Numbered from the stretch's first letter, positions 7,911 through 16,336 are shown. The stretch is 40,594 nucleotides of DNA from CAZMVY01 sp964617875 (GCA_964617875.1 CAZUAI010000049.1:1-40594); one strand, 5' to 3'. Program-made: numbers and translations. Notes: generated by a model from the sequence alone, not told the origin.

Positions 7911-8831
7911 TCATTCCCCCACGAGCGGCAGAAGCCGCTCGACGATCCTTTCCACAGGCTCATCCGCCGCCAGGTCGAGCCACGTCACGTTCGGCCAGCG
8001 GCGGAACCACGTCCGCTGCGACTTCGCCAGGTGGCGGGTGTTGATCTTGATGTCCTCGATCGCATCTTCCAGCGTGCAGTCGCCGCGGAAGTGCCGGATG
8101 ATCTCCGCGTAGCCGACCGCCTGGGCGGCCACGTCGCTGAGCCCGGCCGGCTCGTCCAGCAGCGCCCGCACCTCGTCCACAAGTCCCAGGTCGATCATCC
8201 GGTGTACCCGGCGGTTGATCCGCCTGCTCTGGTCGAGCTTGTCTCGCCGGAGACCGAAGAAGCGGCAGTCGTACCGGAGCCGCGGCTGGTCCCACTGCTG
8301 CTGGAGTTCGCTGATGGGCCTGCCTGTGAGCTGGAACACCTCCAGTGCCCTCTCGATCCGGCGGAGGTCGTTGGGGTGGATCCGTTCGGCGGCCCTGGGA
8401 TCCACACGGGCCAGTTCGGCGTGCAGGGTGGCCGTACCCTCTCTCGCGGCCCGCTCGCGGAGGGTCGCCCGGATGGCCGGGTCGGCCCCCGGCCCATCGA
8501 AGAGCCCCTCCGAGAGCCCTTTGAGATGCATGCACGTCCCGCCGACGGCCAGGATCCGCCGACCACGCCCCGCGATGTCGGCAATCGCCGCGTCGGCGTC
8601 GGCGACGTACCGGGCGACGCTGTAACTCTCGGCGGGATCGACGACATCAATCAGGTGATGCGGCACGCGGACCCGCTCCTCCGGCGATGGCTTCGCCGTG
8701 CCGATGTCCATCCGACGGTAGACCTTCATGGAATCGACGCTGAGAATCTCGGCGCCGATCCGTTCGGCCAGCCGTCGTCCAACGCGGCCCTTGCCGCAAC
8801 CCGTGCAACCGATGAGGAAGTCCACTCGCAT
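7911..8831 (-). CDS. miaA: tRNA dimethylallyltransferase MiaA
   Basis: MiaA transfers a dimethylallyl group to A37 of tRNAs that read UNN codons. The 306-residue length is normal. Recognised segments are SVDSMKVYRRMDIGTAKPS, PHHLIDVVDP, a SVARYV stretch, LAVGGTCMHLKGLSEGLFDG, HPNDLRRIERALEV and INTRHLAKSQRTWFR. The P-loop is odd: it reads GCTGCGKG instead of GxTxxGK[ST], so the usual Ser/Thr after the Lys is Gly. The DNA reads this clearly (GGC AAG GGC). Since everything else is intact, it is more likely a lineage variant than a dead gene. ATG 8831 begins directly at the P-loop strand. The gene stands alone, with 162 bp of featureless DNA before the next minus-strand gene. Confidence 0.92.
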   Translation of the reverse strand: MRVDFLIGCTGCGKGRVGRRLAERIGAEILSVDSMKVYRRMDIGTAKPSPEERVRVPHHLIDVVDPAESYSVARYVADADAAIADIAGRGRRILAVGGTCMHLKGLSEGLFDGPGADPAIRATLRERAAREGTATLHAELARVDPRAAERIHPNDLRRIERALEVFQLTGRPISELQQQWDQPRLRYDCRFFGLRRDKLDQSRRINRRVHRMIDLGLVDEVRALLDEPAGLSDVAAQAVGYAEIIRHFRGDCTLEDAIEDIKINTRHLAKSQRTWFRRWPNVTWLDLAADEPVERIVERLLPLVGE

Positions 8832-9158
8832 AAGCTCTGGCGCCCGGCGAGGTTTATGGCGTTGCCGGGGCGGGTTGTCAACGGCCGGCCGCGGTTTGGG
8901 TGCATGGCCGTATGTGCGAACGGGGTCAGGAACCGTTGCCGGACAGGCGGAACACCGCGTTTACGGGAAGTGGACGCCGTGACGCGTTTCGCCCAAGGCA
9001 AGAAAGGTTCCCGACCCCCTGCCTGCGTGCAGGAACGGCCATGCACCCCCGCCGTTTTCCTCGGAGCCCCCTTGACGAAAAGCCGTCGGGCGGGTTCAAT
9101 GTTGCGGCGTGAGACGGGTGGCCCTCTCCGACGGAGCTTTCTCGCAGGAGGCGAACTT
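8832..9158. other. Intergenic region holding repeat copy A
   Basis: These 327 bp separate the divergent miaA and lipoprotein genes. Most of the space is the 147-bp palindromic repeat (8900-9046). The remainder shows no gene. The only other clear signal is the AGGAGG ribosome-binding site just before the lipoprotein start. Confidence 0.7.
8900..9046. repeat. 147-bp palindromic repeat, copy A
   Basis: This copy is the same length as copy B at 16483-16629 and matches it at 128 of 147 positions without gaps. Its ends are imperfect inverted repeats. Both begin GTGCATGGCCGT when read inward, and both carry a GGGGTC(A/G)GGAACC core. Only about 60 bp of non-palindromic middle lies between them. The form resembles REP/MITE-type elements moved by a transposase encoded elsewhere; none is seen here. 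Confidence 0.85.
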
Positions 9159-10301
9159 ATGCGACGTACGGGACGGATTGCTACGGGACTGGTGATGGCG
9201 GGGCTGGTTGCGGGTTGCGCGATGGACCCGGTGGTCGTCCAGACAAAGCCGCTGCCGCCGGGGCCGCGGGTGGATCTCGAATACCCGCAGGACCTCAAGG
9301 GCGGGCCGGGGCTGCCGATCAGCGACAAGCAGGAGCTGGACCTTGTCGAGCCGCTGCTCGAGCACCGTACGATGTACGCGCGCTACCTGAAGGTCCTGGT
9401 GCAGTACTATGACGACCACGGTTTCCTGACCAAGCGCCGGTGGGCAAACACCGAACTCTCCGACCTCCGCCAGGTGCCGACGTTCAGCTACGGCGCCGAC
9501 GTCGGCCAGCTCAAGCTGCGCGACATTCAGGTCGCCGGCCGGCAGGAGATCGACCTGGTGGAGCAGCTCTCGATGCACCGCAAGATGTACAACCGCCTGC
9601 TCAACGTTCTCGTCCGCTACTATTCGGAGAAGGAGAACCGGGAGAAGCAGGCCTGCGCCGAGCGCGAGCGCGAGGAATTGTCCTACGTGAAGCCGTACCA
9701 GTACCTGATGTCGGCGACGATCCCGATCAAGGGCCTGCGGCCTCAGGAGTCGATCGCCGAAGCCGACAAGCTCTACGACGAAGGGCTCAAGCTCATGAAG
9801 AAAGGCGGCTACGGCACGCCGGCGATGTACGTCCGGCGGACGATGAAGCAGGCCCTCAACAAGTTCCACACCCTGCTGGTCGAGTACCCGACGAGCGACA
9901 AGATCGCCGAGGCCGCCTGGTGGGCCGGCTACATCCACAAGGAGTATTTCTACGACGTCGCCCAGCAGGTGGACGACAACGAGATCGCCGTCCAGTATTT
10001 CGAGCGGGCGTGGACATGGAAGCCCGACATTCAGTACCAGGTCCGCTTCGAGGCCGCCACCGTGTACGACTACCGCCTGCACGACCGCGAACGGGCCCTG
10101 CGGCTCTACCAGGACGTCCTCGACAAGGAGACGTTCGTCAAGAGCAACGTGGAATTTGCCCACAAACGAATTCGTCAGTTGCTCAAGGACACGCACGAAC
10201 TGGCTCCGGCCGCGCCGGACCACGTGGTGAAGGCGCCGGGCATCGAGCCCGAGACCGCGATCCAGGCCTCGCCGCCCACGACACGGCCCGTGGCGCCGTA
10301 A
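9159..10301 (+). CDS. TPR-like lipoprotein with internal duplication
   Basis: This 380-residue protein carries a lipoprotein signal: a basic start, a hydrophobic stretch and lipobox LVAGC with Cys20. It should be anchored in a membrane facing the periplasm. Two copies of a 32-residue unit follow at about 57-88 and 128-159, sharing the pattern QE(L/I)DLVE-x(5)-H-R-x-MY. The C-terminal part (about 200-345) has helical pairs typical of tetratricopeptide or YfiO-like scaffolds, for example LNKFHTLLVEYPTSDKIAEA. The tail is Pro- and Thr-rich. ATG 9159 was chosen because AGGAGG lies 7 nt upstream and the signal peptide starts there; the frame is open far upstream but meaningless. No enzymatic motif is seen. 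A scaffold or envelope role is inference. Confidence 0.75.
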   Translation: MRRTGRIATGLVMAGLVAGCAMDPVVVQTKPLPPGPRVDLEYPQDLKGGPGLPISDKQELDLVEPLLEHRTMYARYLKVLVQYYDDHGFLTKRRWANTELSDLRQVPTFSYGADVGQLKLRDIQVAGRQEIDLVEQLSMHRKMYNRLLNVLVRYYSEKENREKQACAEREREELSYVKPYQYLMSATIPIKGLRPQESIAEADKLYDEGLKLMKKGGYGTPAMYVRRTMKQALNKFHTLLVEYPTSDKIAEAAWWAGYIHKEYFYDVAQQVDDNEIAVQYFERAWTWKPDIQYQVRFEAATVYDYRLHDRERALRLYQDVLDKETFVKSNVEFAHKRIRQLLKDTHELAPAAPDHVVKAPGIEPETAIQASPPTTRPVAP

Positions 10302-10314
10302 TCCGGAAGTGCCC

Positions 10315-11133
10315 ATGAACCTCGCGATCTGCAACGAAGTCTGGCGCGATGTCCCGATCGAAACGATCTTCCGCAAGGCCGCCGAGATCGGCTTTGACGG
10401 CGTCGAGATCGCCCCGTTCACCATCGCCGAAAGCGTCGAAATGATTTCGGCCGCGCGACGGCGGGAGATCGTCCGCGCCGCCGCCGACGCGGGCGTCCGG
10501 ATCGTCGGCCTGCACTGGCTATTCGTCTCGCCGAAGGGCCTGCACCTGACGACGCCGGATGACGCGGTCCGTGCCCGCACGGTCGAGTACCTCAAGGCCC
10601 TGGTCAACTTCTGCGGCGACCTCGGCGGCCGCGTCATGATCCTCGGTTCGCCGAAGCAGCGGAGCGTCGAGCCGCCGAACACCCACCCCGATGCCTTGAA
10701 ACGGGCTCGCGACGGGCTGGCCGCCTGCGGCGACCTCTGCGCCGCCCGCGGCGTCACGCTGGGCTTCGAGGCGCTCGGCCCGGCCGAAACCAACTTCATC
10801 AACACCGCCGACGAGGCCCTGAGCCTGACCGACTCCATCGGCCATCCCAACATCGGCATCATGCTCGACTACAAGGCCGTCTCGACCATGCCCGACGGCG
10901 TCGAGGCGACGATCCGCAAACACGGCCGCCGCGCAAAGCACTTCCACGTGAACGAGCCGAACGGCAAGGGGCCCGGGATGGAACAGCCGGGCACCGACTT
11001 TGCCCCGGTGCTCAAGACGCTCTTCGCCGCCGGTTTCGAGGGCTGGGTGTCCGTCGAGCCGTTCGACTACACGCCGGACCCCGACACGGTGGCCCGGGCG
11101 GCGTGCCGGACCATTCGCCAGGCGATGGCGTAA
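10315..11133 (+). CDS. Sugar phosphate isomerase/epimerase-like TIM barrel
   Basis: This 272-residue protein belongs to the xylose-isomerase-like TIM-barrel family (AP_endonuc_2 fold), which includes hydroxypyruvate isomerase, tagatose epimerase and inosose dehydratase. Likely metal ligands follow the family order: Glu in LGFEALGP, Asp in IMLDYKAVS, His in KHFHVNE and Glu in VSVEPFDY. ATG 10315 is chosen over GTG 10309, because GGAAG at 10304-10308 leaves 6 nt to the ATG and none to the GTG. It starts 13 bp after the lipoprotein gene stops, so co-transcription is likely. The exact sugar is not determinable. Confidence 0.8.
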   Translation: MNLAICNEVWRDVPIETIFRKAAEIGFDGVEIAPFTIAESVEMISAARRREIVRAAADAGVRIVGLHWLFVSPKGLHLTTPDDAVRARTVEYLKALVNFCGDLGGRVMILGSPKQRSVEPPNTHPDALKRARDGLAACGDLCAARGVTLGFEALGPAETNFINTADEALSLTDSIGHPNIGIMLDYKAVSTMPDGVEATIRKHGRRAKHFHVNEPNGKGPGMEQPGTDFAPVLKTLFAAGFEGWVSVEPFDYTPDPDTVARAACRTIRQAMA

Positions 11134-11347
11134 CGGCCTTCAGCCCGTTGTTTCGTGCATCCACTGGGATTGTCGTGTAACGAATTGCGCGCTCAGGACT
11201 GTACGACCTGCGCCCCTCTCCGCTCAACGCCGATCCGCCGTTCGTTCCCGACGGGCCGACGCCTTTCGCTTCGCGCAGACCCTCACGGCGGGTCACAGCC
11301 CTTGTCTCGACCTTGTTTGCGTGAGATACCCCGTGGTCGGCGGGCTG

Positions 11348-11374
11348 CGGGCGTGCGGAAGTCCCGCACGCCCG
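11348..11374. terminator. Perfect 11-bp hairpin downstream of rpsU
   Basis: Arms CGGGCGTGCGG (11348-11358) and CCGCACGCCCG (11364-11374) pair perfectly around the loop AAGTC. It lies 25 bp past the rpsU stop in the direction of transcription. No T-tract follows on either strand, so it may need Rho or act as an mRNA 3' stabiliser. The rest of 11134-11398 shows no gene. Confidence 0.55.
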
Positions 11375-11398
11375 GTGCGTTACGCGCGGCCGGTCCCG

Positions 11399-11587
11399 TT
11401 AGAACGGGCCGACCCTCTCGTAGCGCTTGATCGACTTGCGGACACGGCGGCGGCGGCGCTCGCTCGGCTTCTCGTAGTAGCTCGTGCGCTTGATTTCCTT
11501 TGTAAGCCCTTCCTTCTCACACATCTTCTTGAACCGCCGGAGCATCTGCTCGATCGATTCGTTGCCTCGTGACTTGACCTTGATCAT
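11399..11587 (-). CDS. rpsU: Small ribosomal subunit protein bS21
   Basis: This 62-residue, strongly basic protein matches bS21 throughout: IKVKSRGNESIEQMLRRFKK, a CEKEGL segment, KRTSYYEKPSERRRRR and the Arg/Lys-rich C-terminal helix. bS21 sits near the anti-Shine-Dalgarno end of 16S rRNA and helps initiation. ATG 11587 is preceded by AAAGGAAG. The gene is monocistronic. A promoter candidate lies about 80 bp upstream and a perfect hairpin lies beyond the stop. Confidence 0.95.
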   Translation of the reverse strand: MIKVKSRGNESIEQMLRRFKKMCEKEGLTKEIKRTSYYEKPSERRRRRVRKSIKRYERVGPF

Positions 11588-11669
11588 TCGCGACGACTTC
11601 CTTTCACGGGTCCCAAAGACGGCCCGACTGCTTCCTCAAACAACCCTGGTCCAAGGTTTCAGGCTCATC

Positions 11670-11697
11670 AGTATAAGCGATATGGCCGGCCATGCAA
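11670..11697 (-). promoter_or_regulatory. Candidate rpsU promoter
   Basis: On the minus strand TTGCAT (11692-11697) and TATACT (11670-11675) are separated by 16 bp, a good sigma-70-type pair. Transcription would start near 11663, giving a leader of about 75 nt before rpsU. Confidence 0.5.
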
Positions 11698-11715
11698 GTG
11701 GGCCCCCTGACCAAG

Positions 11716-11787
11716 GTGCCTGGCCGAATGTGCGAAAAGGGTCAGGGACGCGCCTGGCCCCTCCCCGTGCGCAGGATCGGCCACGCG
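11716..11787. repeat. Shortened copy (C) of the palindromic repeat
   Basis: The two arms of the 147-bp element are recognisable: GTGCCTGGCCGAATGTGCG with AGGGTCAGGGAC, and then GTGCGCAGGATCGGCCACGC. The middle of about 60-75 bp is missing. The copy is diverged and sits between the divergent rpsU and amidohydrolase genes. Nothing else is recognised in the surrounding 11588-11953 apart from two promoter candidates. Confidence 0.6.
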
Positions 11788-11828
11788 GCCCTCTGGCCAC
11801 CATCTCACAGGCCGGCAAGGTGGGCACA

Positions 11829-11858
11829 TTGAGGGTGTAACCTTATTCTTTGTATAGA
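11829..11858 (+). promoter_or_regulatory. Candidate promoter of the amidohydrolase/hem operon
   Basis: TTGAGG (11829-11834) and TATAGA (11853-11858) are 18 bp apart inside a short AT-rich patch, unusual for this DNA. The predicted start near 11865 would give a leader of about 90 nt to ATG 11954. Confidence 0.45.
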
Positions 11859-11953
11859 GTTATGCGCATATGAGTGCGTCGCTGGCACCGGCGCGACCGC
11901 TGGACGGTCCAAGCCGCTTTACGTGCGGCCGCACTTCCGCCAAAATCCAGGCC

Positions 11954-13582
11954 ATGCAGCCATCCCTCATCGTGCACGCCGGCCGGATCCTTCATGAAGC
12001 TCATTTGCCGTCGCCGGGCGCCACCTCCGTAGCCGTCTACGGCAATCGGATAGGCGCCGTCGGCACTCGGCGACGCGTCCACCGCCTGCGCGGCCGATCG
12101 ACGCAAGTCATCGATCTGCCGGACGCGACACTCATGCCGGGTTTCATCGACGCGCACGCCCATCTGCACATGTGGGCGTGCCGGCCCGACGTCGTCGATC
12201 TCGTCGATACCCGCTCGCTGGCCGAAGTTCTCCACCGTATCGCCGCCGCGGCACGCCGGCGGCGGCCGGGACAGTGGGTCGTTGCCCGTGGATTCGACAA
12301 GAACCACTGGGCGCAAACCGGGGGCAGCCCGTCGCGATCCGGCACATCGGGCGTCTTCCCCACGGCCGCCGATCTGGACGCCGTAACCGGCGCGGTCCCC
12401 ACGCGGATCGAGAGCCGCGACGGACACTCGGTCTGGGTCAACACGGCGGCGCTGCGGCTGGCGCGGATCACGCCGGCGACGAAGCCGCCGCGCGGCGGGG
12501 CGATCCTGCGTGATGCGCGCGGGCGGCCGACGGGCATCCTGCAGGAGAACGCGATCAACCTCCTCCCCGACGCCGCTTCGACGCTGACCGACGCGGAGGT
12601 CGAGGCCTCGCTGCGGGCGGGCATCCGCCGGCTCCATCGCTGCGGCATCACCGGCCTGCACAGCGTCGATGTCGTGGGGGGCTTGCGGTGGTTCCAGCGG
12701 CTTCACGCGAGCGGCCGGCTCACACTGCGCATCCGCTACGCACTGCCGGTCGAGAAGCTCGATCACGCGATCGCACTGGGCCTGCAGGCGGGTCTGGGCG
12801 ACGACATGCTGCGGATCTCCGGCGTCAAGTTCTTCAGCGACGGCTCGCTCGGCTCGCAGAGCGCCTACATGTTCGATCCGTACCCGACGCGGCCGGGGGA
12901 CCGCGGCGTCCCGGTGTGCGTGGGGCGGGAACTGCGCGAACTCGTGTGCAAGGCCGCGCGGGCCGGCCTGCCGTGCTGGGTGCATGCGATCGGCGACCGT
13001 GCCAACCACGAAACGCTGGAGGCCCTCGCGGCGGCCCGCCGCGTCGAGCCGCGCCCGCTGTTGCACCGGATCGAGCACGCCCAGTGCGTCCGGCCCGCCG
13101 ACGTTCGCCGGATGAGCCGACTGGGCGTCATCGCCTCCGTGCAGCCGTGCCACATTGTCGGCGACATCGACGCCGCCGAGCGGCACTGGTCCAACGTGTT
13201 GAAATGGACGTACCCGCTCCGCTCGCTGCGGGACGCGGGCGTCGTGATGGCGTTCGGCAGCGATCTGCCGGTCGAGACGTTCGATCCGATCGTCGGCGTC
13301 CACGCCGCGGTCAATCGCCAGACGCTGGATCGCCGCCCGGCCGGCGGCTGGCAGATGCACCAGGCGGTGCGTGTGCGCGACGCGCTGCGGGCCTATACTG
13401 TCGGGGGCGCCGCCGCGGTCGGCGAGGCGGACCGGCTGGGCCGCGTGGCCCCCGGTATGCTGGCGGACCTGGTTCTCCTGAGCGGCGATCCGTTGCGGAT
13501 CCCGCCGGCCCGACTGCTCGAACTGGGCGTGCTCGCGACAGTCTGCGACGGCAGAGTCGTGTATCGGAGCCGACGTGCCTGA
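11954..13582 (+). CDS. YtcJ-like amidohydrolase (Amidohydro_3 family)
   Basis: This 542-residue metal-dependent hydrolase has the expected order of motifs. HAHLH (about residue 70) supplies two His ligands. GFDKNHW and RIESRDGHSVWVNTAAL come next, then VKFFSDGSLGSQSA with the Lys in the metal-site strand, HAIGDRANHETL and LHRIEHAQC with His ligands, and GSDLPVE with the catalytic Asp. It ends in the small beta domain (GRVAPGMLADLVLLSGDPL). This family hydrolyses N-substituted amides and formamides; the substrate here is unknown. ATG 11954 begins at the conserved beta strand. An in-frame ATG at 11870 would add 28 low-complexity residues and cannot be excluded. The last 8 bp overlap the next gene, so it is translated with the tetrapyrrole genes. 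Confidence 0.85.
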   Translation: MQPSLIVHAGRILHEAHLPSPGATSVAVYGNRIGAVGTRRRVHRLRGRSTQVIDLPDATLMPGFIDAHAHLHMWACRPDVVDLVDTRSLAEVLHRIAAAARRRRPGQWVVARGFDKNHWAQTGGSPSRSGTSGVFPTAADLDAVTGAVPTRIESRDGHSVWVNTAALRLARITPATKPPRGGAILRDARGRPTGILQENAINLLPDAASTLTDAEVEASLRAGIRRLHRCGITGLHSVDVVGGLRWFQRLHASGRLTLRIRYALPVEKLDHAIALGLQAGLGDDMLRISGVKFFSDGSLGSQSAYMFDPYPTRPGDRGVPVCVGRELRELVCKAARAGLPCWVHAIGDRANHETLEALAAARRVEPRPLLHRIEHAQCVRPADVRRMSRLGVIASVQPCHIVGDIDAAERHWSNVLKWTYPLRSLRDAGVVMAFGSDLPVETFDPIVGVHAAVNRQTLDRRPAGGWQMHQAVRVRDALRAYTVGGAAAVGEADRLGRVAPGMLADLVLLSGDPLRIPPARLLELGVLATVCDGRVVYRSRRA

Positions 13583-14201
13583 CACGTATTCGCTGGAACT
13601 GAAGCTGGCCGGTCGCACGTGCGTGGTTGTCGGCGGCGGGGCCGTTGCGGCACGGAAGGTGCAGGCGCTGGCGCGGGCGGGGGCCGACGTTCTTGTGGTC
13701 GCGCCGGCGCTCGACGCCTCGATCCGCGCCGCCGCCAACGTGCGGATCCGCGAAGAACGTTATGCGCCGTCCGTGCTCGCCGGCGCGACGCTGGTCTTCG
13801 CCTGCACGAACGATCCCACGGTCAACCGGCAGGTCGCGGAGGATGCGCGGGCGGTCGGCGCCTGGGTCAACGTGGCGGACGACCCGGCCCGGTGCGACTT
13901 CTTCGTGCCCGCCTGCCTCGAGCGGGGCGACTTTCGTATCGCGGTCAGCACGGGAGGGGCCAGCCCGCAACTGGCGGCGGTCGTGCGACAGAAGCTCGAA
14001 TCCGCCTTCGGCCCGGAGTACGCTATACTCGTGCGGGAGTTGCGACGCGCCCGGGCGGTGGTGCAGGAGCGCGTCGCGAGCCCCGATGCCCGCCGGGCCG
14101 TATTCGCAACGCTGTGCGGCGAGGACTCGATCCGGCGGCTCGCGGAGCAGGGGCCGGCGGCGTGGCGCGAGTGGATGGAAGCGATCGTGCGTTTGCCATG
14201 A
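13575..14201 (+). CDS. Precorrin-2 dehydrogenase / sirohydrochlorin ferrochelatase-like
   Basis: This 208-residue protein matches the CysG N-terminal / Met8p family, which oxidises precorrin-2 to sirohydrochlorin with NAD and may insert iron to give siroheme. The Rossmann motif is VVVGGGAVAARKV (about residues 17-29). Diagnostic segments are FACTNDPTVNRQVAEDAR, VNVADDPARCDFFVPACLERG with the conserved Asp/Cys region, and AVSTGGASPQLA. Length fits the stand-alone form without the methylase half. It starts with GTG inside the end of the amidohydrolase gene. Its stop overlaps the next ATG as ATGA, so translation is coupled through to hemA. Confidence 0.88.
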   Translation: MPDTYSLELKLAGRTCVVVGGGAVAARKVQALARAGADVLVVAPALDASIRAAANVRIREERYAPSVLAGATLVFACTNDPTVNRQVAEDARAVGAWVNVADDPARCDFFVPACLERGDFRIAVSTGGASPQLAAVVRQKLESAFGPEYAILVRELRRARAVVQERVASPDARRAVFATLCGEDSIRRLAEQGPAAWREWMEAIVRLP

Positions 14202-15019
14202 TCACCGAGTATCTCGTTTCGCTGGTCGGGCTGGCCGGGTTGCTGGCGGCGGCGGCGCTGGGCTTCGCGCACGTGGTGAAGCAGGTCGGCCGGGCAGGCG
14301 CGGCGTCCGCGATTGCCGCGGCGATCGCACTGGCCGTCAATGTCGTCGGGCTCGGGGCCCTTCACGTCACCCAGGGACTGCTGCCGTCGATGCGACAGAG
14401 TTTTGCGTCCAGCATTACCCTGGCCACGCTGATCACGCTCGTGGCCCTGGGCAGCCGCCGGACGCCCACGCTGCGGGGGCTGGACTGGCTGCTGCTCTTT
14501 CTGGCGGCGCTCGTGCAGTTCGCGTCCGTGTTCCAGATCGGGGCGCCGACGGTCGCCGTGACCTACAAGCCGTGGTTCATCAGCCACCAGGTGGCGTTCG
14601 TGCTCGGCGCGACGTGCTTTGCCGCCTCGGGCGCGGCCGGGGCCGCATACCTCGTGATCACCGCATTGCTGCGGCGGAAGCGCCGGCTCGTGCTGCTCGG
14701 GCAGGTCGCGCCGCTCGAGTCGCTCGAGCGCTTCGGGCGGTGGACGCTCGTGCTGGGCTTTCCGCCGCTGACGTACGGCGTGCTGACCGGGTTCTGCTAC
14801 CTCCTGCGGCAGACGAACCCGGGGCCCGCCGTGTGGATCCGGGATCCGTTCATCGTCGTGACCCTGATCCTGTGGGCGTGCTACGCGGTCGCCGTGCTGG
14901 CCGTGTGGTTCCTGCCGAGGATGCGGGGGCGGCGCGGCGCGACGCTGGCGACCGCCGGGCTGGTCCTGCTCGTGATCGTGTTCCTGGTGATGGGCCATAT
15001 CTCGACGCTGCACCGATGA
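14198..15019 (+). CDS. HemX/CcsA-like cytochrome c assembly membrane protein
   Basis: This 273-residue protein has about eight hydrophobic segments and fits the CcsA/CcmC-type family (PF01578). The family handles heme at the membrane or affects glutamyl-tRNA reductase levels (HemX). Conserved features are SHQVAFVLGATCFAASG, with a likely heme-ligand His, GFPPLTYGVLTGFCYLL, and a final MGHISTLHR with another His. The WGxWxWD tryptophan-rich loop of true heme-handling members is not obvious. Together with its place just before hemA, as in the Bacillus hemAXCDBL order, this makes a HemX-like role more likely. Both ends overlap neighbours by the ATGA arrangement (14198-14201 and 15016-15019). Confidence 0.8.
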   Translation: MITEYLVSLVGLAGLLAAAALGFAHVVKQVGRAGAASAIAAAIALAVNVVGLGALHVTQGLLPSMRQSFASSITLATLITLVALGSRRTPTLRGLDWLLLFLAALVQFASVFQIGAPTVAVTYKPWFISHQVAFVLGATCFAASGAAGAAYLVITALLRRKRRLVLLGQVAPLESLERFGRWTLVLGFPPLTYGVLTGFCYLLRQTNPGPAVWIRDPFIVVTLILWACYAVAVLAVWFLPRMRGRRGATLATAGLVLLVIVFLVMGHISTLHR

Positions 15020-16308
15020 GGATGTTCATCACAGGCTGCAACCACCGGACGGCGCCGCTGGACGTGCGCGAGCGGCTGGCGTTTGACGCCGCCGGCTGCG
15101 CCGACGCCCTGCGCGATCTGCGCCAGAAGTACCCGTGTTGCGAGGGCGTGCTGCTGTCCACCTGCAACCGGACGGAGCTGTACGTGGCCCGGCCGGTCCA
15201 CGGACACCCGCGACTCGAGGAGGCCGTCGCGTTCCTGGCGGCGTCGCGGCGGATCGGCATGCACGAGTTCGGCCACAGCCTGTACCACTACGAGGACGCC
15301 GAGGCGCTGCGGCACCTCTTTCGCGTGGCGGGCGCGATCGACTCGATGGTCCTCGGCGAGTCGCAGATCCTCGCGCAGGTCAAGGACGCCCTCGGCATCG
15401 CCCGCGACGCCGGCATGGCCGGCCGCACGCTCGACGCCGCGTTTCAGCGGGCCCTGCTCGTTGCGAAGGACATCCAGACGAAGACCGCCATCGGCGGCGG
15501 GCGCACGAGCGTCGGCGGCGCCGCCGTGGACTTCGCCCGGCAGATCTTCTCCCGGTTCGACGACAAGACCGTGCTGCTCATCGGCGCCGGCGAAATGGGC
15601 GAGGCGGCGCTGCAGCACCTGCTCGAGCTGCGGCCGAAGAGCGTTCTCGTGGCCAACCGCACCCCGGCCCGTGCCGAAGGCGTGCTGGAGCGGATCATTC
15701 GGCCGACCGGCGTGTCGGGCCAGGTCGTCCCGTTCGACCGCCTGCCCGACCACCTCGTCGTTGCCGATATTGTGATCAGCACCACCGGCGCGGCCGAGCC
15801 GATCCTCCGCCGCGCGCACGTGCCCGATCTGCCCGACCGGCGGCGCTACCGCTCGCTCCTGATCATCGACATCGCGGTGCCGCGCGACGTCGATGCCGAC
15901 GTCGGCGACCTGGAGAACGTGTTCCTCTACAACATCGACGACCTCCAGTCGGTCGCCGAGGCGAACATCGCGGCCCGCCAGAAGGAGATCGCCCGCTGCC
16001 ACGAGATCATCGAAACGCACGTTCAGGAGTTCGGCGCCTGGCAGCGAAGCCGCGACATCGGCCCGGCGCTCGAGGCCCTCGATCGGCACTTCGCGGAGGT
16101 CAGCCGCCAGGAACTCGACTGGTTGCTCCGCAAGCTCCCGTCGCTGTCGGACCACGATCGCCGGCTCGTCGAGCAGATGCTGCACCGCCTCACGCGCAAG
16201 CTCCTCCACACCCCCTCCACGGCGCTCCGCGAAAAGGCCGCCGCCGGCCGTGCGGGCCACTACGTCGAGACGCTCCGGACCCTCTTCGGCCTCCGCGACC
16301 GGGAGTAG
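15016..16308 (+). CDS. hemA: Glutamyl-tRNA reductase
   Basis: HemA reduces glutamyl-tRNA(Glu) to glutamate-1-semialdehyde, the first committed step of C5-pathway tetrapyrrole synthesis. The 430 residues show an N-terminal catalytic domain (GCNHRTAPLDVRERLAF, then STCNRTELY with nucleophile Cys50). VAGAIDSMVLGESQILAQVK and the TSVGGAAVDFA segment follow. The NADPH domain has LIGAGEMGEAALQHL and VANRTPARAE, and IDIAVPRDVD precedes a C-terminal helical dimerisation domain. ATG 15016 overlaps the stop of the HemX-like gene. A hairpin at 16337 probably ends the operon. With the dehydrogenase upstream, the operon links the entry to tetrapyrroles with the siroheme branch. Confidence 0.95.
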   Translation: MRMFITGCNHRTAPLDVRERLAFDAAGCADALRDLRQKYPCCEGVLLSTCNRTELYVARPVHGHPRLEEAVAFLAASRRIGMHEFGHSLYHYEDAEALRHLFRVAGAIDSMVLGESQILAQVKDALGIARDAGMAGRTLDAAFQRALLVAKDIQTKTAIGGGRTSVGGAAVDFARQIFSRFDDKTVLLIGAGEMGEAALQHLLELRPKSVLVANRTPARAEGVLERIIRPTGVSGQVVPFDRLPDHLVVADIVISTTGAAEPILRRAHVPDLPDRRRYRSLLIIDIAVPRDVDADVGDLENVFLYNIDDLQSVAEANIAARQKEIARCHEIIETHVQEFGAWQRSRDIGPALEALDRHFAEVSRQELDWLLRKLPSLSDHDRRLVEQMLHRLTRKLLHTPSTALREKAAAGRAGHYVETLRTLFGLRDRE

Positions 16309-16336
16309 GCCGGCCGGTTCCGCGCCGGGAATTACA

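Noticed and set aside
9096..10862. A 588-codon frame antisense to the lipoprotein and TIM-barrel genes
   Set aside because: It crosses two well-supported plus-strand genes and shows no family signature.
11348..11374. A classical intrinsic terminator
   Set aside because: The stem is perfect, but there is no T-tract on either strand. It is kept only as a hairpin with a possible terminator role.
11843..13738. A 631-codon frame antisense to the amidohydrolase
   Set aside because: The opposite strand carries all amidohydrolase motifs; the antisense product is low-complexity.
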